Shown: positions 1 through 8,899 of the stretch, piece by piece
Layout: every line of letters starts with the position of its first letter
How positions within the stretch are numbered: the first letter of the stretch is position 1
Assembly (NCBI RefSeq): GCF_014529705.1
Contig: NZ_JAANIH010000034.1
Coordinates: forward strand, 1 to 64,000
Source of the DNA: Bradyrhizobium campsiandrae
GTDB lineage: Bacteria; Pseudomonadota; Alphaproteobacteria; Rhizobiales; Xanthobacteraceae
Direction: 5' to 3'
DNA length: 64,000 nt
Position numbers and translations under genes: made by a program
The notes under the pieces: generated by a model
Databases searched by the model: none
The model's input: the letters and a program-made list of their open reading frames with translations, nothing else
Told to the model about the DNA's origin: nothing

Positions 1-116
1 CTTAGCCACCCGCGTCAGGGGGCACCAACACCAGGCTGGAAAACCACATCCAACCTCACCGAGGCCCCCCAACAACGACCGGCCACAACTAAGAAAACTC
101 TCCACTTCGAGGTTTT
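1..116. other. Intergenic left edge, possible IS end
   Basis: I see no gene here. The sequence replaces what should be the C-terminal 90-100 codons of the neighbouring CoA ligase, so it probably belongs to an insertion or rearrangement. No transposase can be recognised in so short a stretch. Confidence 0.35.
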
Positions 117-1784
117 TCAGCAAACTGTTAGATCATCCGGCGCTGCAATTGCAGCGGCGTCGATCACACTACCAGTGGCGGTTAGTGCGGCCTCGATCTC
201 GGTCGGGCCGATACGCTTGCCGGCAATGTTGAGTGTGTCGTCCGAACGGCCGAGAATGAACCATGTTCCGTCGGAATCGCGGCGCGCCCAATCGCCATGC
301 CGCCAAACGCCGGGGTAATCGGACCAGTAGGTCTCGAGATATCGCGAGTGATCTCGCCAGATCGTCGGGGTCAGGCCCAGCGGCGGCTTGGTGACCACCA
401 ACTCGCCCACCTCGCCGTCACCGGCCTCGGACCCATCCGGTCGTAGCACCTTGGCCCCGACGCCCAACGCCTCGCCGGAAAAGCCGCAGGGCCGCAACGT
501 GTGCAGCACGGTCGACGTCAGGATTGCGCCAAAAAGCTCAGTCCCGCCGGAGATGTTGAGTGGCACCGCCCTGTGGCGGCAGATGTGTTCCAGATGCCAG
601 AACCAGGCATCCTCGGTCCAGGGTTCGCCGGTGGAAGCGACGATGCGCAGAGCGGAGAGATTGTACCGCGCCAGCGGACCGGGATCGCTTCTCATGAACT
701 GTCGCACCAACGTGGGCGCGACGCCAAGATGGGTAACGCCGTGTTCGCTCGCGAGGCGCAGCAGGCGAAATGGATCGTCCGGCATGGAGGGCGCCCCTTC
801 GGCCAGCACCAGTGTCGCGCCCGCCAGAAGCGTCGAGATCAGGGTCAGCGGGCCCATAACCCAGCCCATATCGGTCATCCACAGGTGCCGGTCCTCGCGC
901 TTCAAGTCGAGGCACAACAAGAAATTGGTCGTTGCCGCCGCCTGCACACCGAGATGCGTGTGAACCACCCCCTTGGGCCGACCGGTTGTCCCAGACGTGT
1001 AGGCAATCATCAGCGGCGCCTCTGATGCAACCGGAACGGGTGCAAAATCCGCCTTTGCGGCCCCGACTGTGGCAGCCCAGTCCAGATCCCGCCGTGGGTC
1101 GGCAGCGCTGCCGCCGAAACGGCGCAGGCTGATCACCGTGTGCACGCTGGATACGTCGGCCAGAGCCTCAACCAGCACGGATTCCATGGGAACAGGCTTG
1201 CCGCGACGCCTACTCGCATCGGCCGTCAAAACCGCTTTGGCCGCGCAGTCGTTCAAGCGTGCCGCCACGGCCGGCGCCGGGTATCCGGAGAACAGGGGGA
1301 CGGCGATAGCGCCGAGCCTCGCAACGCCCAGGAGGGCCGCTTCGATCTCGGGCACCATCGGCATGTAGATGCCAACCGCATCACCCGCGCCGACGCCGCG
1401 GGCGGCCAGGGCGCTGGCAACCCGGGCGCTTTCGCTGGCGAGATCGCGGTAGGTCCAGACGCGCCGTTCCCCGTCTTCGCCGATCCAGTCGATGGCGGCT
1501 TTTTCCCCGAGCCCAACTTCGATACGAGCGTCAAGGCAAGTCTCGGTGAGGTTGAGAGTGGCGTCCGCGGCCCAACGGATTCCGGCTGGCCCACCGCTCA
1601 CGTCCCGCAACGTTCGGTAACGACGCGAAAACCGTACGTTCGCAAGATCGAGAATTTGTGACCAGAACCAATCGGGGCCGGCGTCCGCCCGCTCGACGAG
1701 ACTTTCGTAATCTGTCAGGCCGCAGCGCGTGAGAAAAGCTCTGATCGCGCTGCCGTCCTGGATGTCTTTAGATGGCGTAAACAT
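117..1784 (-). CDS. AMP-dependent acyl-CoA synthetase, C-terminally truncated
   Basis: This is an ANL-superfamily adenylating enzyme that would activate a carboxylic acid to its CoA thioester through an acyl-AMP. The 555 residues contain the P-loop-like motif YTSGTTGRPKG, the YWSDYPGVWRHGDW region and the hinge GRSDDTLNIAGKR. Acetyl/acetoacetyl-CoA synthetases continue about 100 residues past this point with a C-terminal domain that carries the catalytic lysine. Here the frame stops after about 35 residues in a non-native tail (DDLTVC), so this domain and lysine are lost. The gene follows the SDR gene by 78 bp on the same strand and probably shared its transcript. It is likely inactive for adenylation unless the short form has another role. 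Confidence 0.8.
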   Translation of the reverse strand: MFTPSKDIQDGSAIRAFLTRCGLTDYESLVERADAGPDWFWSQILDLANVRFSRRYRTLRDVSGGPAGIRWAADATLNLTETCLDARIEVGLGEKAAIDWIGEDGERRVWTYRDLASESARVASALAARGVGAGDAVGIYMPMVPEIEAALLGVARLGAIAVPLFSGYPAPAVAARLNDCAAKAVLTADASRRRGKPVPMESVLVEALADVSSVHTVISLRRFGGSAADPRRDLDWAATVGAAKADFAPVPVASEAPLMIAYTSGTTGRPKGVVHTHLGVQAAATTNFLLCLDLKREDRHLWMTDMGWVMGPLTLISTLLAGATLVLAEGAPSMPDDPFRLLRLASEHGVTHLGVAPTLVRQFMRSDPGPLARYNLSALRIVASTGEPWTEDAWFWHLEHICRHRAVPLNISGGTELFGAILTSTVLHTLRPCGFSGEALGVGAKVLRPDGSEAGDGEVGELVVTKPPLGLTPTIWRDHSRYLETYWSDYPGVWRHGDWARRDSDGTWFILGRSDDTLNIAGKRIGPTEIEAALTATGSVIDAAAIAAPDDLTVC

Positions 1785-1862
1785 ACCATTTCATCCGATA
1801 CGGTATCTCGGCACGGTCCGGCCGTATCAATCCGCAAGTTGAGGGCGCCGCCGTCGCGCACG

Positions 1863-2624
1863 TCATCCATGCATCGTCAGCCCGCCGGAGACCGAAATCA
1901 CTTGGCCGGTGATGAAACCAGCGTCGTCGGAGGCAAGGAAGCAGATGATCCCCGGGTAGTCGGTCGGTTGCGCGAGCCGCCTCATCGGAATGGAACGCTT
2001 GAGACCTTCCGCGATTTTCTCGCCACCTTCGCCCTTCGAGAATTCGGCGAAAAGCGGTGTGTCGGTCGGCCCTGGGGCCACGGCATTGAGCTGTATTCCC
2101 TTGCGCGCCAATTCCCGCGCCACTGTTTTGGTGAAGGCGATAATGCCGCCCTTGCAGGCCGAGTAAACAGCTTCGCCTGAGGAGCCAACGCGGCCCGCGT
2201 CGGAACTGATATTGACCACGCGCCCGCCTCCGTTTCTAACCATGCCCGGAAGTACCGCGTGATGCATGTTCAGCGGACCGTAGAGGTTAATGTCAATAAC
2301 CTTTTTCCAAAGTGTCGCGTCGGATTCCAGGAAAAGTCGAGGTACGTCCCAGCCGGCATTGTTGACCAGAACATCGACGGGTCCGACTTTCTCCACTTCG
2401 GCCACAGCCGCATCGACTGCCGCACGGTCGGTGATGTCAACGGCGTAGGCAGTGGCTTTGCCACCTGCATCCTTTATGATTTTCACTGTTTCGGCCGCAC
2501 CCGCGGCATTGATGTCGAAAACGGCGACCTCGCTGCCTTCTTCGGCAAATCGCTTGCAGACCTCGCGTCCGATCCCGCTGCCGCCGCCGGTTACGATTGT
2601 CCGCTTCCCTTTGAGCCCGCGCAT
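1863..2624 (-). CDS. SDR-family dehydrogenase, BadH-like
   Basis: This classical short-chain dehydrogenase/reductase (253 residues from the chosen start) resembles 2-hydroxycyclohexanecarboxyl-CoA dehydrogenase (BadH) and 3-hydroxyacyl-CoA dehydrogenases. It shows the nucleotide-binding TGGGSGIG motif, NNAG, and a complete active site (ISS serine and YSACK). It likely oxidises a hydroxyacyl-CoA with NAD during beta-oxidation of an alicyclic or fatty acid. The start at 2624 is preferred over an upstream in-frame ATG at 2657 because GGGAGGGG lies just before it. It is transcribed divergently from the tandem TetR gene, with the palindrome at 2683-2698 between them. The exact substrate cannot be read from sequence. 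Confidence 0.85.
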   Translation of the reverse strand: MRGLKGKRTIVTGGGSGIGREVCKRFAEEGSEVAVFDINAAGAAETVKIIKDAGGKATAYAVDITDRAAVDAAVAEVEKVGPVDVLVNNAGWDVPRLFLESDATLWKKVIDINLYGPLNMHHAVLPGMVRNGGGRVVNISSDAGRVGSSGEAVYSACKGGIIAFTKTVARELARKGIQLNAVAPGPTDTPLFAEFSKGEGGEKIAEGLKRSIPMRRLAQPTDYPGIICFLASDDAGFITGQVISVSGGLTMHG

Positions 2625-2682
2625 GGTTATCACCCCTCCCTTCCGCGGATACGCCATCGGTGTTCTACCTTGGCGACCAAAT

Positions 2683-2698
2683 TCTAACGTATGTTAGA
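2683..2698. promoter_or_regulatory. Probable TetR operator 1
   Basis: The perfect palindrome TCTAACGTATGTTAGA (6-bp arms, 4-bp spacer) lies between the divergent SDR and tetR genes, about 20 bp upstream of the tetR start. The same arms occur at 9657-9672 in front of the second operon. It is inferred to be the binding site of the tandem TetR regulator. Confidence 0.7.
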
Positions 2699-2718
2699 TT
2701 ATCGCACTTGCTATTTCG

Positions 2719-4131
2719 ATGTCTAGAGGCAAATTACACAATATGAATTCGCCCTCACCGCAGCTTGGAACTACTGGAAAGAATCATGGCAAGTCGGAGC
2801 AGACGCGCGCCCTCATCCTGAGCGCCGCCGCGAAGCTATTTCGAGATGAAGGATACGATGCCACGACGCTCCGCAAGATCGCGAAGGCTGCGCGTATGGA
2901 GGCGGGTAGCCTATATTATCACTTTGCGTCGAAGGAGGCGATCTTCGACGAAATCCTTCGATTGGGGGTACGGCACGTTTTCGACGCCGTACAGAAGGTC
3001 CGAGAGGATTGCCGGCTCTCCGGCAGGGATTTCCGCCAGACATTCGCCTTGATGATCGACGCGCACTTGACGTATTTCCTGAAAGAAAGTGATTTCACTT
3101 CGGCAAATATCCGAAATTACTCGAGGCTTCCTCAGGACATGCGCGTGGCCCATCGACCACTGCGCCAAGCCTACACCTCCGTGTGGGACAATTTCTTGGC
3201 AGAGGCTCAAACGGCCGGGGACATTCGGAGCGACATCAAAGTCGTACCGCTGCGACAGTTCGTGCTGGGAGCAATGAATTGGACAGTCGAATGGTATGAT
3301 GCGACGCGCTATCCCGTAAGCATGCTGTCTGAGCGCTTGTGTAAACTTCTTTTGGACGGAATGTCCATCGCACGCGGCATGCCATTGAAACAGCCAGCTC
3401 CAATCGAACTGGAAACCCTGGACCTGATTGATTCCGACGACAGCAAATCATCCCGCACCCGCGTCCAAGTGCTCTCCGCTGCAGCGCGAATTTTTCGCGA
3501 CAGAGGGTACAAGGCCGCAACAATGCGAGATATCGCGCAAGAAGCCGGCATGGAAGCAGGCAGCATCTATTATCATTTTAGTTCAAAGGATGAGATACTC
3601 GACGAAGTGCTCGATATCGGATTGCGAGCGGTCTTGCGCGGAATGTCGGCGACCATTTCGAAGACACATCAGTTTCCCGATCACCGCAGCCGGATCGCCG
3701 CCGCGATCCGTACCCATATGGAGTACCTCTTTCGTTTGAGCGAATTTACGTCTGCGAATATCCGCATCTACGGGCAGCTACCCAAGAAGGTGCGAGCACG
3801 TCATCAGCCAATACGACACAAATACGCGAACCTTTGGGATGACTGCTTACGCAAAGCGCAGGAAGCGGGTGAGCTGCGCTCCGATATCAAGGTTGTGCCT
3901 TTGCGGCAGGCCATGCTGGGAGCGCTCAACTGGACTGTAGAGTGGTTCAATCCCGAAAAGGGCCAACGCGATGGATACTATTCGCTGTCTGAACTGATTG
4001 TGATGTTGCAGAGCCTGCTGTTGGATGGCCTTCAGTACGATGCCGGTCCTTCGTTTCATCATCGCGACTTGCCCTCCACGAGCAAACGAACGAGGCGGCG
4101 TGCCTTGCGCGCTGGATCTCACGCCGGCTAA
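2719..4131 (+). CDS. Tandem-duplicated TetR-family regulator
   Basis: The 470-residue protein is two full-length TetR repressors fused head to tail. The first DNA-binding domain is at about 27-73 (YDATTLRKIAKAA, LYYHFASK). The second is at about 243-290 (YKAATMRDIAQEA, IYYHFSSK). Each is followed by a similar ligand-binding half with matching blocks such as FTSANIR and RSDIKVVPLRQ. TetR proteins normally dimerise, so this chain may be a covalent pseudo-dimer. An operator-like palindrome just upstream suggests autoregulation and control of the flanking acyl-CoA genes, probably relieved by an acyl-CoA. A later start at residue 9 is possible. Its stop codon overlaps that of the convergent CoA ligase gene. 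Confidence 0.9.
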   Translation: MSRGKLHNMNSPSPQLGTTGKNHGKSEQTRALILSAAAKLFRDEGYDATTLRKIAKAARMEAGSLYYHFASKEAIFDEILRLGVRHVFDAVQKVREDCRLSGRDFRQTFALMIDAHLTYFLKESDFTSANIRNYSRLPQDMRVAHRPLRQAYTSVWDNFLAEAQTAGDIRSDIKVVPLRQFVLGAMNWTVEWYDATRYPVSMLSERLCKLLLDGMSIARGMPLKQPAPIELETLDLIDSDDSKSSRTRVQVLSAAARIFRDRGYKAATMRDIAQEAGMEAGSIYYHFSSKDEILDEVLDIGLRAVLRGMSATISKTHQFPDHRSRIAAAIRTHMEYLFRLSEFTSANIRIYGQLPKKVRARHQPIRHKYANLWDDCLRKAQEAGELRSDIKVVPLRQAMLGALNWTVEWFNPEKGQRDGYYSLSELIVMLQSLLLDGLQYDAGPSFHHRDLPSTSKRTRRRALRAGSHAG

Positions 4132-5324
4132 GCGTCTTTCTTGTTTACAATCAGCGACGCGTTCTCCTCCAGGATATCGATAAATTCCACGCCATCGGCC
4201 CGAATTCGTGCGCTGGTGGCAAAAGCTTCGATGGCGCGTGTTTGGGCCATGATACGATCGGCGCCGGGCTCGGCGACGAGCAAGAGGCGCACGGTATCCC
4301 GATCGTTCTCGCATGTCACAACCGCCTGGGCGGCGCGCACGCCCGGGGTCGCGATAACCACCTCTTCGATGGCGCGGGGGTAAACGAAAATCTCGCGGAC
4401 TTTTACGGCCGCGCCGACTCGTCCCTGCAAGGCCGAAAGACGCGTAACGCGACCATCTCCATCACTCTCAAGAGCGAAGCTGCTATCTCCAGTGCCGAAG
4501 CGGATCATCGGCCAGTTGGCATCGCGTGCGGTCACCACGATCTCACCGGTTTCGCCGGCGGCCAAGGGTTCCCCACTGATGGGATCGCAGATCTGCACCA
4601 CGTGATTGGGATGCACAACATACCCCTCGCCGTCATCCTCATAAGCTACAAGACCCAGATCGGCCGTCGCATAGGCGGCCCAGGTTGTAACACCATAGTC
4701 CGCTTCGATACGACGCCGTTTCGCCATCCAGTCGCCCATCTCGCCGCCGAGGAATGCTGATCTGACCTTCCAAGCGTTCCGCCCATACGTCTCGATTACC
4801 GCATCCGCCAATGTAAGGAAGAATGCCGTGCTGGCGCAGACCGCGGTAACCCCGGTTTCAACGATGATCTGCGCCTGCAGCTCACGGTTTCCCGTACCAC
4901 CGGGAATGACAGTCGCGCCGACTGCACGCGCCGCTTCGTCGAACAGAAGACCTGCCGGGACCAGATGATAGGACCATGTGTTCAGGATGAGATCGCCCAC
5001 CGTGATCCCCGCAGCCTTGAACAGCTCCTCGAGGCCGTGCCCGCCACCTCCCGACAATGAAGGCTCGAAGATCGGTCCGGGCGACACATAGATCCGCGAC
5101 AGGCTTTCGGGATCGGCTGCGAGAAAGCCTCCGAAGGGCGGATTGTCCCTTTGGAGTGCCAGGAGCTGTTCTTTCTTCAGAACCGGCAGGCGAGAGAGAT
5201 CCCTCAATGATCTGATGCTTGCCGGGTCGAAATCAGCCGCATCGAAGCGTGCCTTTAGGCCGGGTGCCTTACGTGCCGCCTGGCCATAGGCTGCAGCGAT
5301 CTCCCGGTAAATCGCGTCGGGCAT
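4128..5324 (-). CDS. PaaK-like AMP-dependent CoA ligase
   Basis: The 398-residue protein is related to the phenylacetate-CoA ligase (PaaK) family. It shows the PaaK-type start (LRDLSRLPVLKKEQL), a glycine-rich block where the phosphate-binding loop sits (SGGGGH), the substrate region ending TADLGLVAYE, and a C-terminal part with the KVREIFVYPRAIEEV hinge. It would form an acyl-CoA from an aromatic or other carboxylic acid with ATP. It is the last gene of the six-gene minus-strand operon, 27 bp after the enoyl-CoA hydratase gene, and its stop overlaps the tetR stop in a convergent arrangement. The glycine-rich loop lacks the usual TSGTTG form, so the substrate or activity may differ. Confidence 0.75.
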   Translation of the reverse strand: MPDAIYREIAAAYGQAARKAPGLKARFDAADFDPASIRSLRDLSRLPVLKKEQLLALQRDNPPFGGFLAADPESLSRIYVSPGPIFEPSLSGGGGHGLEELFKAAGITVGDLILNTWSYHLVPAGLLFDEAARAVGATVIPGGTGNRELQAQIIVETGVTAVCASTAFFLTLADAVIETYGRNAWKVRSAFLGGEMGDWMAKRRRIEADYGVTTWAAYATADLGLVAYEDDGEGYVVHPNHVVQICDPISGEPLAAGETGEIVVTARDANWPMIRFGTGDSSFALESDGDGRVTRLSALQGRVGAAVKVREIFVYPRAIEEVVIATPGVRAAQAVVTCENDRDTVRLLLVAEPGADRIMAQTRAIEAFATSARIRADGVEFIDILEENASLIVNKKDA

Positions 5325-5351
5325 ATGCTTGCTACCTCTCTCCCGCGCAAA

Positions 5352-6161
5352 CTAAATAGGGCAGTCCTTGCGAAAATTCGGAGCGCGCTTCTCCCGATGT
5401 GACAGCACGCCTTCCTTGACGTCAGGGCCCATGAAACCCAGCATCTCGAACGCAGTGGAAGCGTCGAAGATTGGCCCGGCCTGGCGCAACCAGTTATTTA
5501 GTGAATACTTTGTCCAGCGGATCGCGCTTTGCGCGCCGTTTGCCAACTCGACCGCGGTGTCGAGAGCGACTTGCTGCAGTTGATCATCGTCGACACACAT
5601 GGATACCAAGCCAATGCGCTCGGCCTCTTCGCCGGAGATTGCCTTGCACGTCAGAAGATAATACTTTGCCTTTGCCATGCCGCAGAGCAGCGGCCAAATG
5701 ATCGCCGCTACGTCACCTGCGGCAACCCCCAGGCGAGGGTGCCCGTCAACAATCTTGGCTCGCTTGCCTGCGATCGACACGTCAGCCAGAATTCCGACAA
5801 CGAGCCCCGCACCCGCGGCTGGGCCATTGATCGCCGAGATGATAGGCTTGTTGCAATTGATGATGTTGTAGACGAGATCCTTGGCTTCCTTCCAGGTTCT
5901 CATCATTTCGTCGAAGTTGCCCGCTATTCTTTCGATCAGGCTGAAATCTCCTCCCGCCGAAAACGCCTTGCCAGCCCCCGTCACGATAACCGCGTTGATG
6001 TTGGGGTCGCGGTCGACATCAATCCACATGTCGGTCATTTGCGTGTGCGTTTCCGCATCCACGGAGTTGAAGGTTTCGGGACGATCGAACGTGATCCGAA
6101 GAACACGGTCCGCTGGATGATCGAATTTCAGCCTATTGTACTTGGCGTAGCGTTCAGTCAT
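5352..6161 (-). CDS. Enoyl-CoA hydratase/isomerase (crotonase family)
   Basis: This crotonase-fold protein of about 269 residues has the CoA-binding/oxyanion block AGKAFSAGGDFSLIE and the second oxyanion region INGPAAGAGLVVGILADVSI. It likely hydrates or isomerises an enoyl-CoA in the pathway of this operon. The start at 6161 is chosen because AAAGGAGG lies just upstream. The in-frame extension to 6203 would overlap the preceding gene and lacks homology. It lies 38 bp after the acyl-CoA dehydrogenase stop and 27 bp before the ligase gene. Confidence 0.88.
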   Translation of the reverse strand: MTERYAKYNRLKFDHPADRVLRITFDRPETFNSVDAETHTQMTDMWIDVDRDPNINAVIVTGAGKAFSAGGDFSLIERIAGNFDEMMRTWKEAKDLVYNIINCNKPIISAINGPAAGAGLVVGILADVSIAGKRAKIVDGHPRLGVAAGDVAAIIWPLLCGMAKAKYYLLTCKAISGEEAERIGLVSMCVDDDQLQQVALDTAVELANGAQSAIRWTKYSLNNWLRQAGPIFDASTAFEMLGFMGPDVKEGVLSHREKRAPNFRKDCPI

Positions 6162-6199
6162 GACTGTTTTTCCTCCTTTAATGTGTGGGCAACCGGCCT

Positions 6200-7351
6200 T
6201 CACTCAGGCAACCCGAGAACTGCTTTGGACAAGATGTTGCGCTGGATCTCATTCGTCCCCCCGTAGATCGTCGTCGGTCGCGCCTTGTAGAAGTTCGCCA
6301 GCACGTCGATACCGACATTGCCAACCTGCAAGGGACCGATCATGCCGCCGTCAGGCCCCGCGGCTTCGATCATCAGTTCGGTAATCTCCTGAAACGTCTC
6401 GGTCACCCAGATCTTCAACATCGACACATCCGGGCCGAGCGTCTCGCCTCGCTTGAGTTGGTCGGCGAAGCGGGTATAGAGCGCCGCGTGATCCTCAACA
6501 TCCAAAGCGACCTTCGCAAAGCGATCGCGGAACACCGGATCGTTGAACATGTAGCGCCCTTGCGCAATCGTCCGTAACTGAACCAGTGCGTTTTGCGCCA
6601 GATTGGGCGCACCGATGAAGATTCGTTCGAAGCCGAGCAGGGTCTTGGCCATTGCCCACCCCTTGTTCAGTTCGCCAATCAGGTTCTCGCAGGGCGCGCG
6701 GGCATTGTCGAAAAACACCTCGCAGAACTCGTCTTCGCCCGCGAGCGTCGTGATCGTGCGAACTGCGATGCCCGGCTGGTTCATTTCGGCGAGCACGAAG
6801 CTGATGCCTTCCTGTTTTTTCGTCGCACGAGGATCGGTGCGCACCAGCATGAAGATGTGTGTGGCGTCATGAGCCATCGTGGTCCAGATCTTCTGCCCGT
6901 TGATCACGAAATAATCGCCGTCGATTACGGCACTGGTGCGCAGACTGGCGAGATCGGACCCCGAGCCCGGCTCGGAGTAGCCCTGACACCAGATGTGCTC
7001 ACAACTCAGGATACGCGGCAGCCAGTAGTGTTTCTGCGCCTGGGTGCCGAACTTGATGATCAGGGGACCAACCATCTGCACACCCATGTCACGGCCCCGG
7101 GTCACGCCCCAGCGCTGCTGCTCTTCATAAAAGATAAGCAGCTTCGAAGCTTCCAGACCCATCCCGCCATATTCGACCGGCCAAGCTGGTGCGACCATGC
7201 CCTTGGCGTAGAGCTTCTCGTGCCATTGGCGGATCTCGGCGAACTTCGCCCGATGCGGTAGATGGCGTAGTTCTTCGGGATACTCCGTCTCGAAGAAAGT
7301 GCGAACCTGGCGGCGGAACGCTTCATCACTCAATGCATTCCAGTCAGTCAT
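6200..7351 (-). CDS. Acyl-CoA dehydrogenase, subunit 1 of a pair
   Basis: This FAD-dependent acyl-CoA dehydrogenase of about 383 residues has the N-terminal helical domain (PAWPVEYGGMG), the FAD/substrate blocks QGYSEPGSGSDLASL and GQKIWTT, and the C-terminal YGGTNEIQRNIL. The position often occupied by the catalytic glutamate (YEGT) is glycine here, as in several FadE subgroups that use another base or a partner subunit. The start at 7351 overlaps the preceding dehydrogenase stop by 8 bp. Two adjacent short dehydrogenases suggest a heteromeric enzyme like those of steroid side-chain or ring catabolism. Confidence 0.87.
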   Translation of the reverse strand: MTDWNALSDEAFRRQVRTFFETEYPEELRHLPHRAKFAEIRQWHEKLYAKGMVAPAWPVEYGGMGLEASKLLIFYEEQQRWGVTRGRDMGVQMVGPLIIKFGTQAQKHYWLPRILSCEHIWCQGYSEPGSGSDLASLRTSAVIDGDYFVINGQKIWTTMAHDATHIFMLVRTDPRATKKQEGISFVLAEMNQPGIAVRTITTLAGEDEFCEVFFDNARAPCENLIGELNKGWAMAKTLLGFERIFIGAPNLAQNALVQLRTIAQGRYMFNDPVFRDRFAKVALDVEDHAALYTRFADQLKRGETLGPDVSMLKIWVTETFQEITELMIEAAGPDGGMIGPLQVGNVGIDVLANFYKARPTTIYGGTNEIQRNILSKAVLGLPE

Positions 7352-8453
7352 CAGCCTTTGCCTCAACGGCATCCATCCACTGAGCCCGGTGGTAAGCCGC
7401 GTCCCCGAGCCAGGCCGAAAGCACAAGCGCACGGTTCAGAAACAAACCGATGTCGAACTCGTCCGCATAGCCGACTGCGCCGTGAAGTTGAATCGACTCC
7501 CGCGTGATCTTCTTGGCCGTGCTGCAGGCGCGAGCTTTGGCGCGGCTCGCCTCACGTGTGCGCGCGCGCGGATCGGTGCACACATGCATCCGGGCCAGCG
7601 CCTCGCTCACCCCCGCCTCGGCCACCTGCTGGCTGACATACAGGTCTACGGCGCGGTGCTGGATCACCTGAAACGACCCGATCGGTTTGCCGAACTGTTC
7701 GCGCGTCTTCACATAATCGAGTGTCAGTTCGAGCGCTTTCGCGCTGACGCCGACCAACTCCGCGGCGGCGAGCGCCGTAGCGTCGGCAACGACGCCGGAC
7801 AACGCTTCCGACACCACCGAGCCTTCGGCAAGCACTTTAGCTGGGGCGTCGACAAAGTCGATGTCACAGAGCTGGCTTCCGTCGGACTGTCGTCGCGGCT
7901 CCGAATAGATCCCCTTGCCATCAGCATCGAGGGCAACAAGAACAGGCTGGGAATTATTTTGCGCCACCACGAGCAGTTGATCCGCGCCGACCGCGCCGGC
8001 AACCCAGGCCTTCGAGCCGTTCAGCGCTTTGCCGTCGAAACGGCACGCCATTTGGTCAGGATAACCTCGAGGGCCGCGTTCCTGCCAAGCGAAGGCAGAC
8101 GCGATTTCGCCAGTGATCGCCACAGCGAGCGTCGTATCGCCCGGACATACCCGTTGCATCATTCCGATCGCAAGGGCGATGGCTGGCACCACCGGTTCGG
8201 GCGCGAGCGCGCGGCCAACCTCCTCCGAAATAACGCCGGCCGCCATAAGGCCCATGCCAAGCCCACCGACCGATTCTCGAGCGGCGACGCCAAGCACGCC
8301 CGCATCGGCCAACTGGCTCATCACCCGCCGATCCCAGCCATTTTCGCGAGCGTTACGGGCGCGCGCGATGCCGCCCGCGCGCTCCAAAAGTGTGCGCACG
8401 CTTGCGCGCAGCATCCGCAGATCTTCCTGTGAATGCGCCCTCACATTGCTCAT
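7344..8453 (-). CDS. Acyl-CoA dehydrogenase, subunit 2 of a pair
   Basis: This is a second acyl-CoA dehydrogenase-family protein (369 residues) with a more divergent sequence. The N-terminal and middle domains are reduced and glycine/alanine-rich. The C-terminal domain shows the characteristic QVIQHRAVDLYVSQQ and IQLHGAVGYADEFDI blocks. It overlaps the MaoC gene by ATGA upstream and the first dehydrogenase gene by 8 bp downstream, so the three are translationally coupled. It probably pairs with its neighbour in an alpha2beta2 complex. That pairing is inference from known FadE pairs. Confidence 0.83.
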   Translation of the reverse strand: MSNVRAHSQEDLRMLRASVRTLLERAGGIARARNARENGWDRRVMSQLADAGVLGVAARESVGGLGMGLMAAGVISEEVGRALAPEPVVPAIALAIGMMQRVCPGDTTLAVAITGEIASAFAWQERGPRGYPDQMACRFDGKALNGSKAWVAGAVGADQLLVVAQNNSQPVLVALDADGKGIYSEPRRQSDGSQLCDIDFVDAPAKVLAEGSVVSEALSGVVADATALAAAELVGVSAKALELTLDYVKTREQFGKPIGSFQVIQHRAVDLYVSQQVAEAGVSEALARMHVCTDPRARTREASRAKARACSTAKKITRESIQLHGAVGYADEFDIGLFLNRALVLSAWLGDAAYHRAQWMDAVEAKADD

Positions 8454-8899
8454 GACGCTAACATTGTCTTTCGTTTAACCATCGCAGCGGTATCGACGGT
8501 CAGCACGGGCTCTCCTGCCATGTTACGCGCTTCGACACGGTAGCCGATAACACCGCGATCGGGCTTGCTTCGGGAGGGCTGAATTGCCTGCATTTCTAGC
8601 GTGATATCAAGCGGTTCATTCGGCCGTACTGGCATGTTCCAGCATAGCCTCTCGAAACCCAAACCACCGATATTTGCGACCCCCGTCATGAAATCTCGCA
8701 TAATCGGCCTGAATACGAGCAGAAGCGTCTGGAATCCCGATGCGATCAGACCGCCATGGATTTGCCTGGCATAGTCTTCATCCGTATGCAGCCGCTGCGG
8801 ATCCCATTCCCTGGCAAACAAAATGATCTCGTCCTTGCTTAAGGGCGGCGTGCGGAACGCAAAGATTTGTCCAACCTTGAAATCCTCTAAGTACGTCAC
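8450..8899 (-). CDS. MaoC-like (R)-hydratase domain protein
   Basis: This 149-residue single hot-dog-fold protein has the MaoC hydratase signature: a D-x-Q-x-L-H-T-D-type block (WDPQRLHTDEDYA) followed by HGGLIASGF. It would hydrate an enoyl-CoA, possibly as a partner in a heterodimer, since single-domain MaoC proteins often pair. It is coupled by ATGA overlaps to the transglutaminase-like gene upstream and the dehydrogenase gene downstream. Confidence 0.85.
   Translation of the reverse strand: MTYLEDFKVGQIFAFRTPPLSKDEIILFAREWDPQRLHTDEDYARQIHGGLIASGFQTLLLVFRPIMRDFMTGVANIGGLGFERLCWNMPVRPNEPLDITLEMQAIQPSRSKPDRGVIGYRVEARNMAGEPVLTVDTAAMVKRKTMLAS

Noticed and set aside
127..132. A third TetR operator near the left edge
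   Set aside because: Only one half-site (GTTAGA) is present and the opposite arm does not match at the required spacing.
388..1661. Several plus-strand frames of 100-190 codons
   Set aside because: They are antisense to the CoA ligase gene, have no family pattern and no ribosome-binding sites; high GC explains the open frames.
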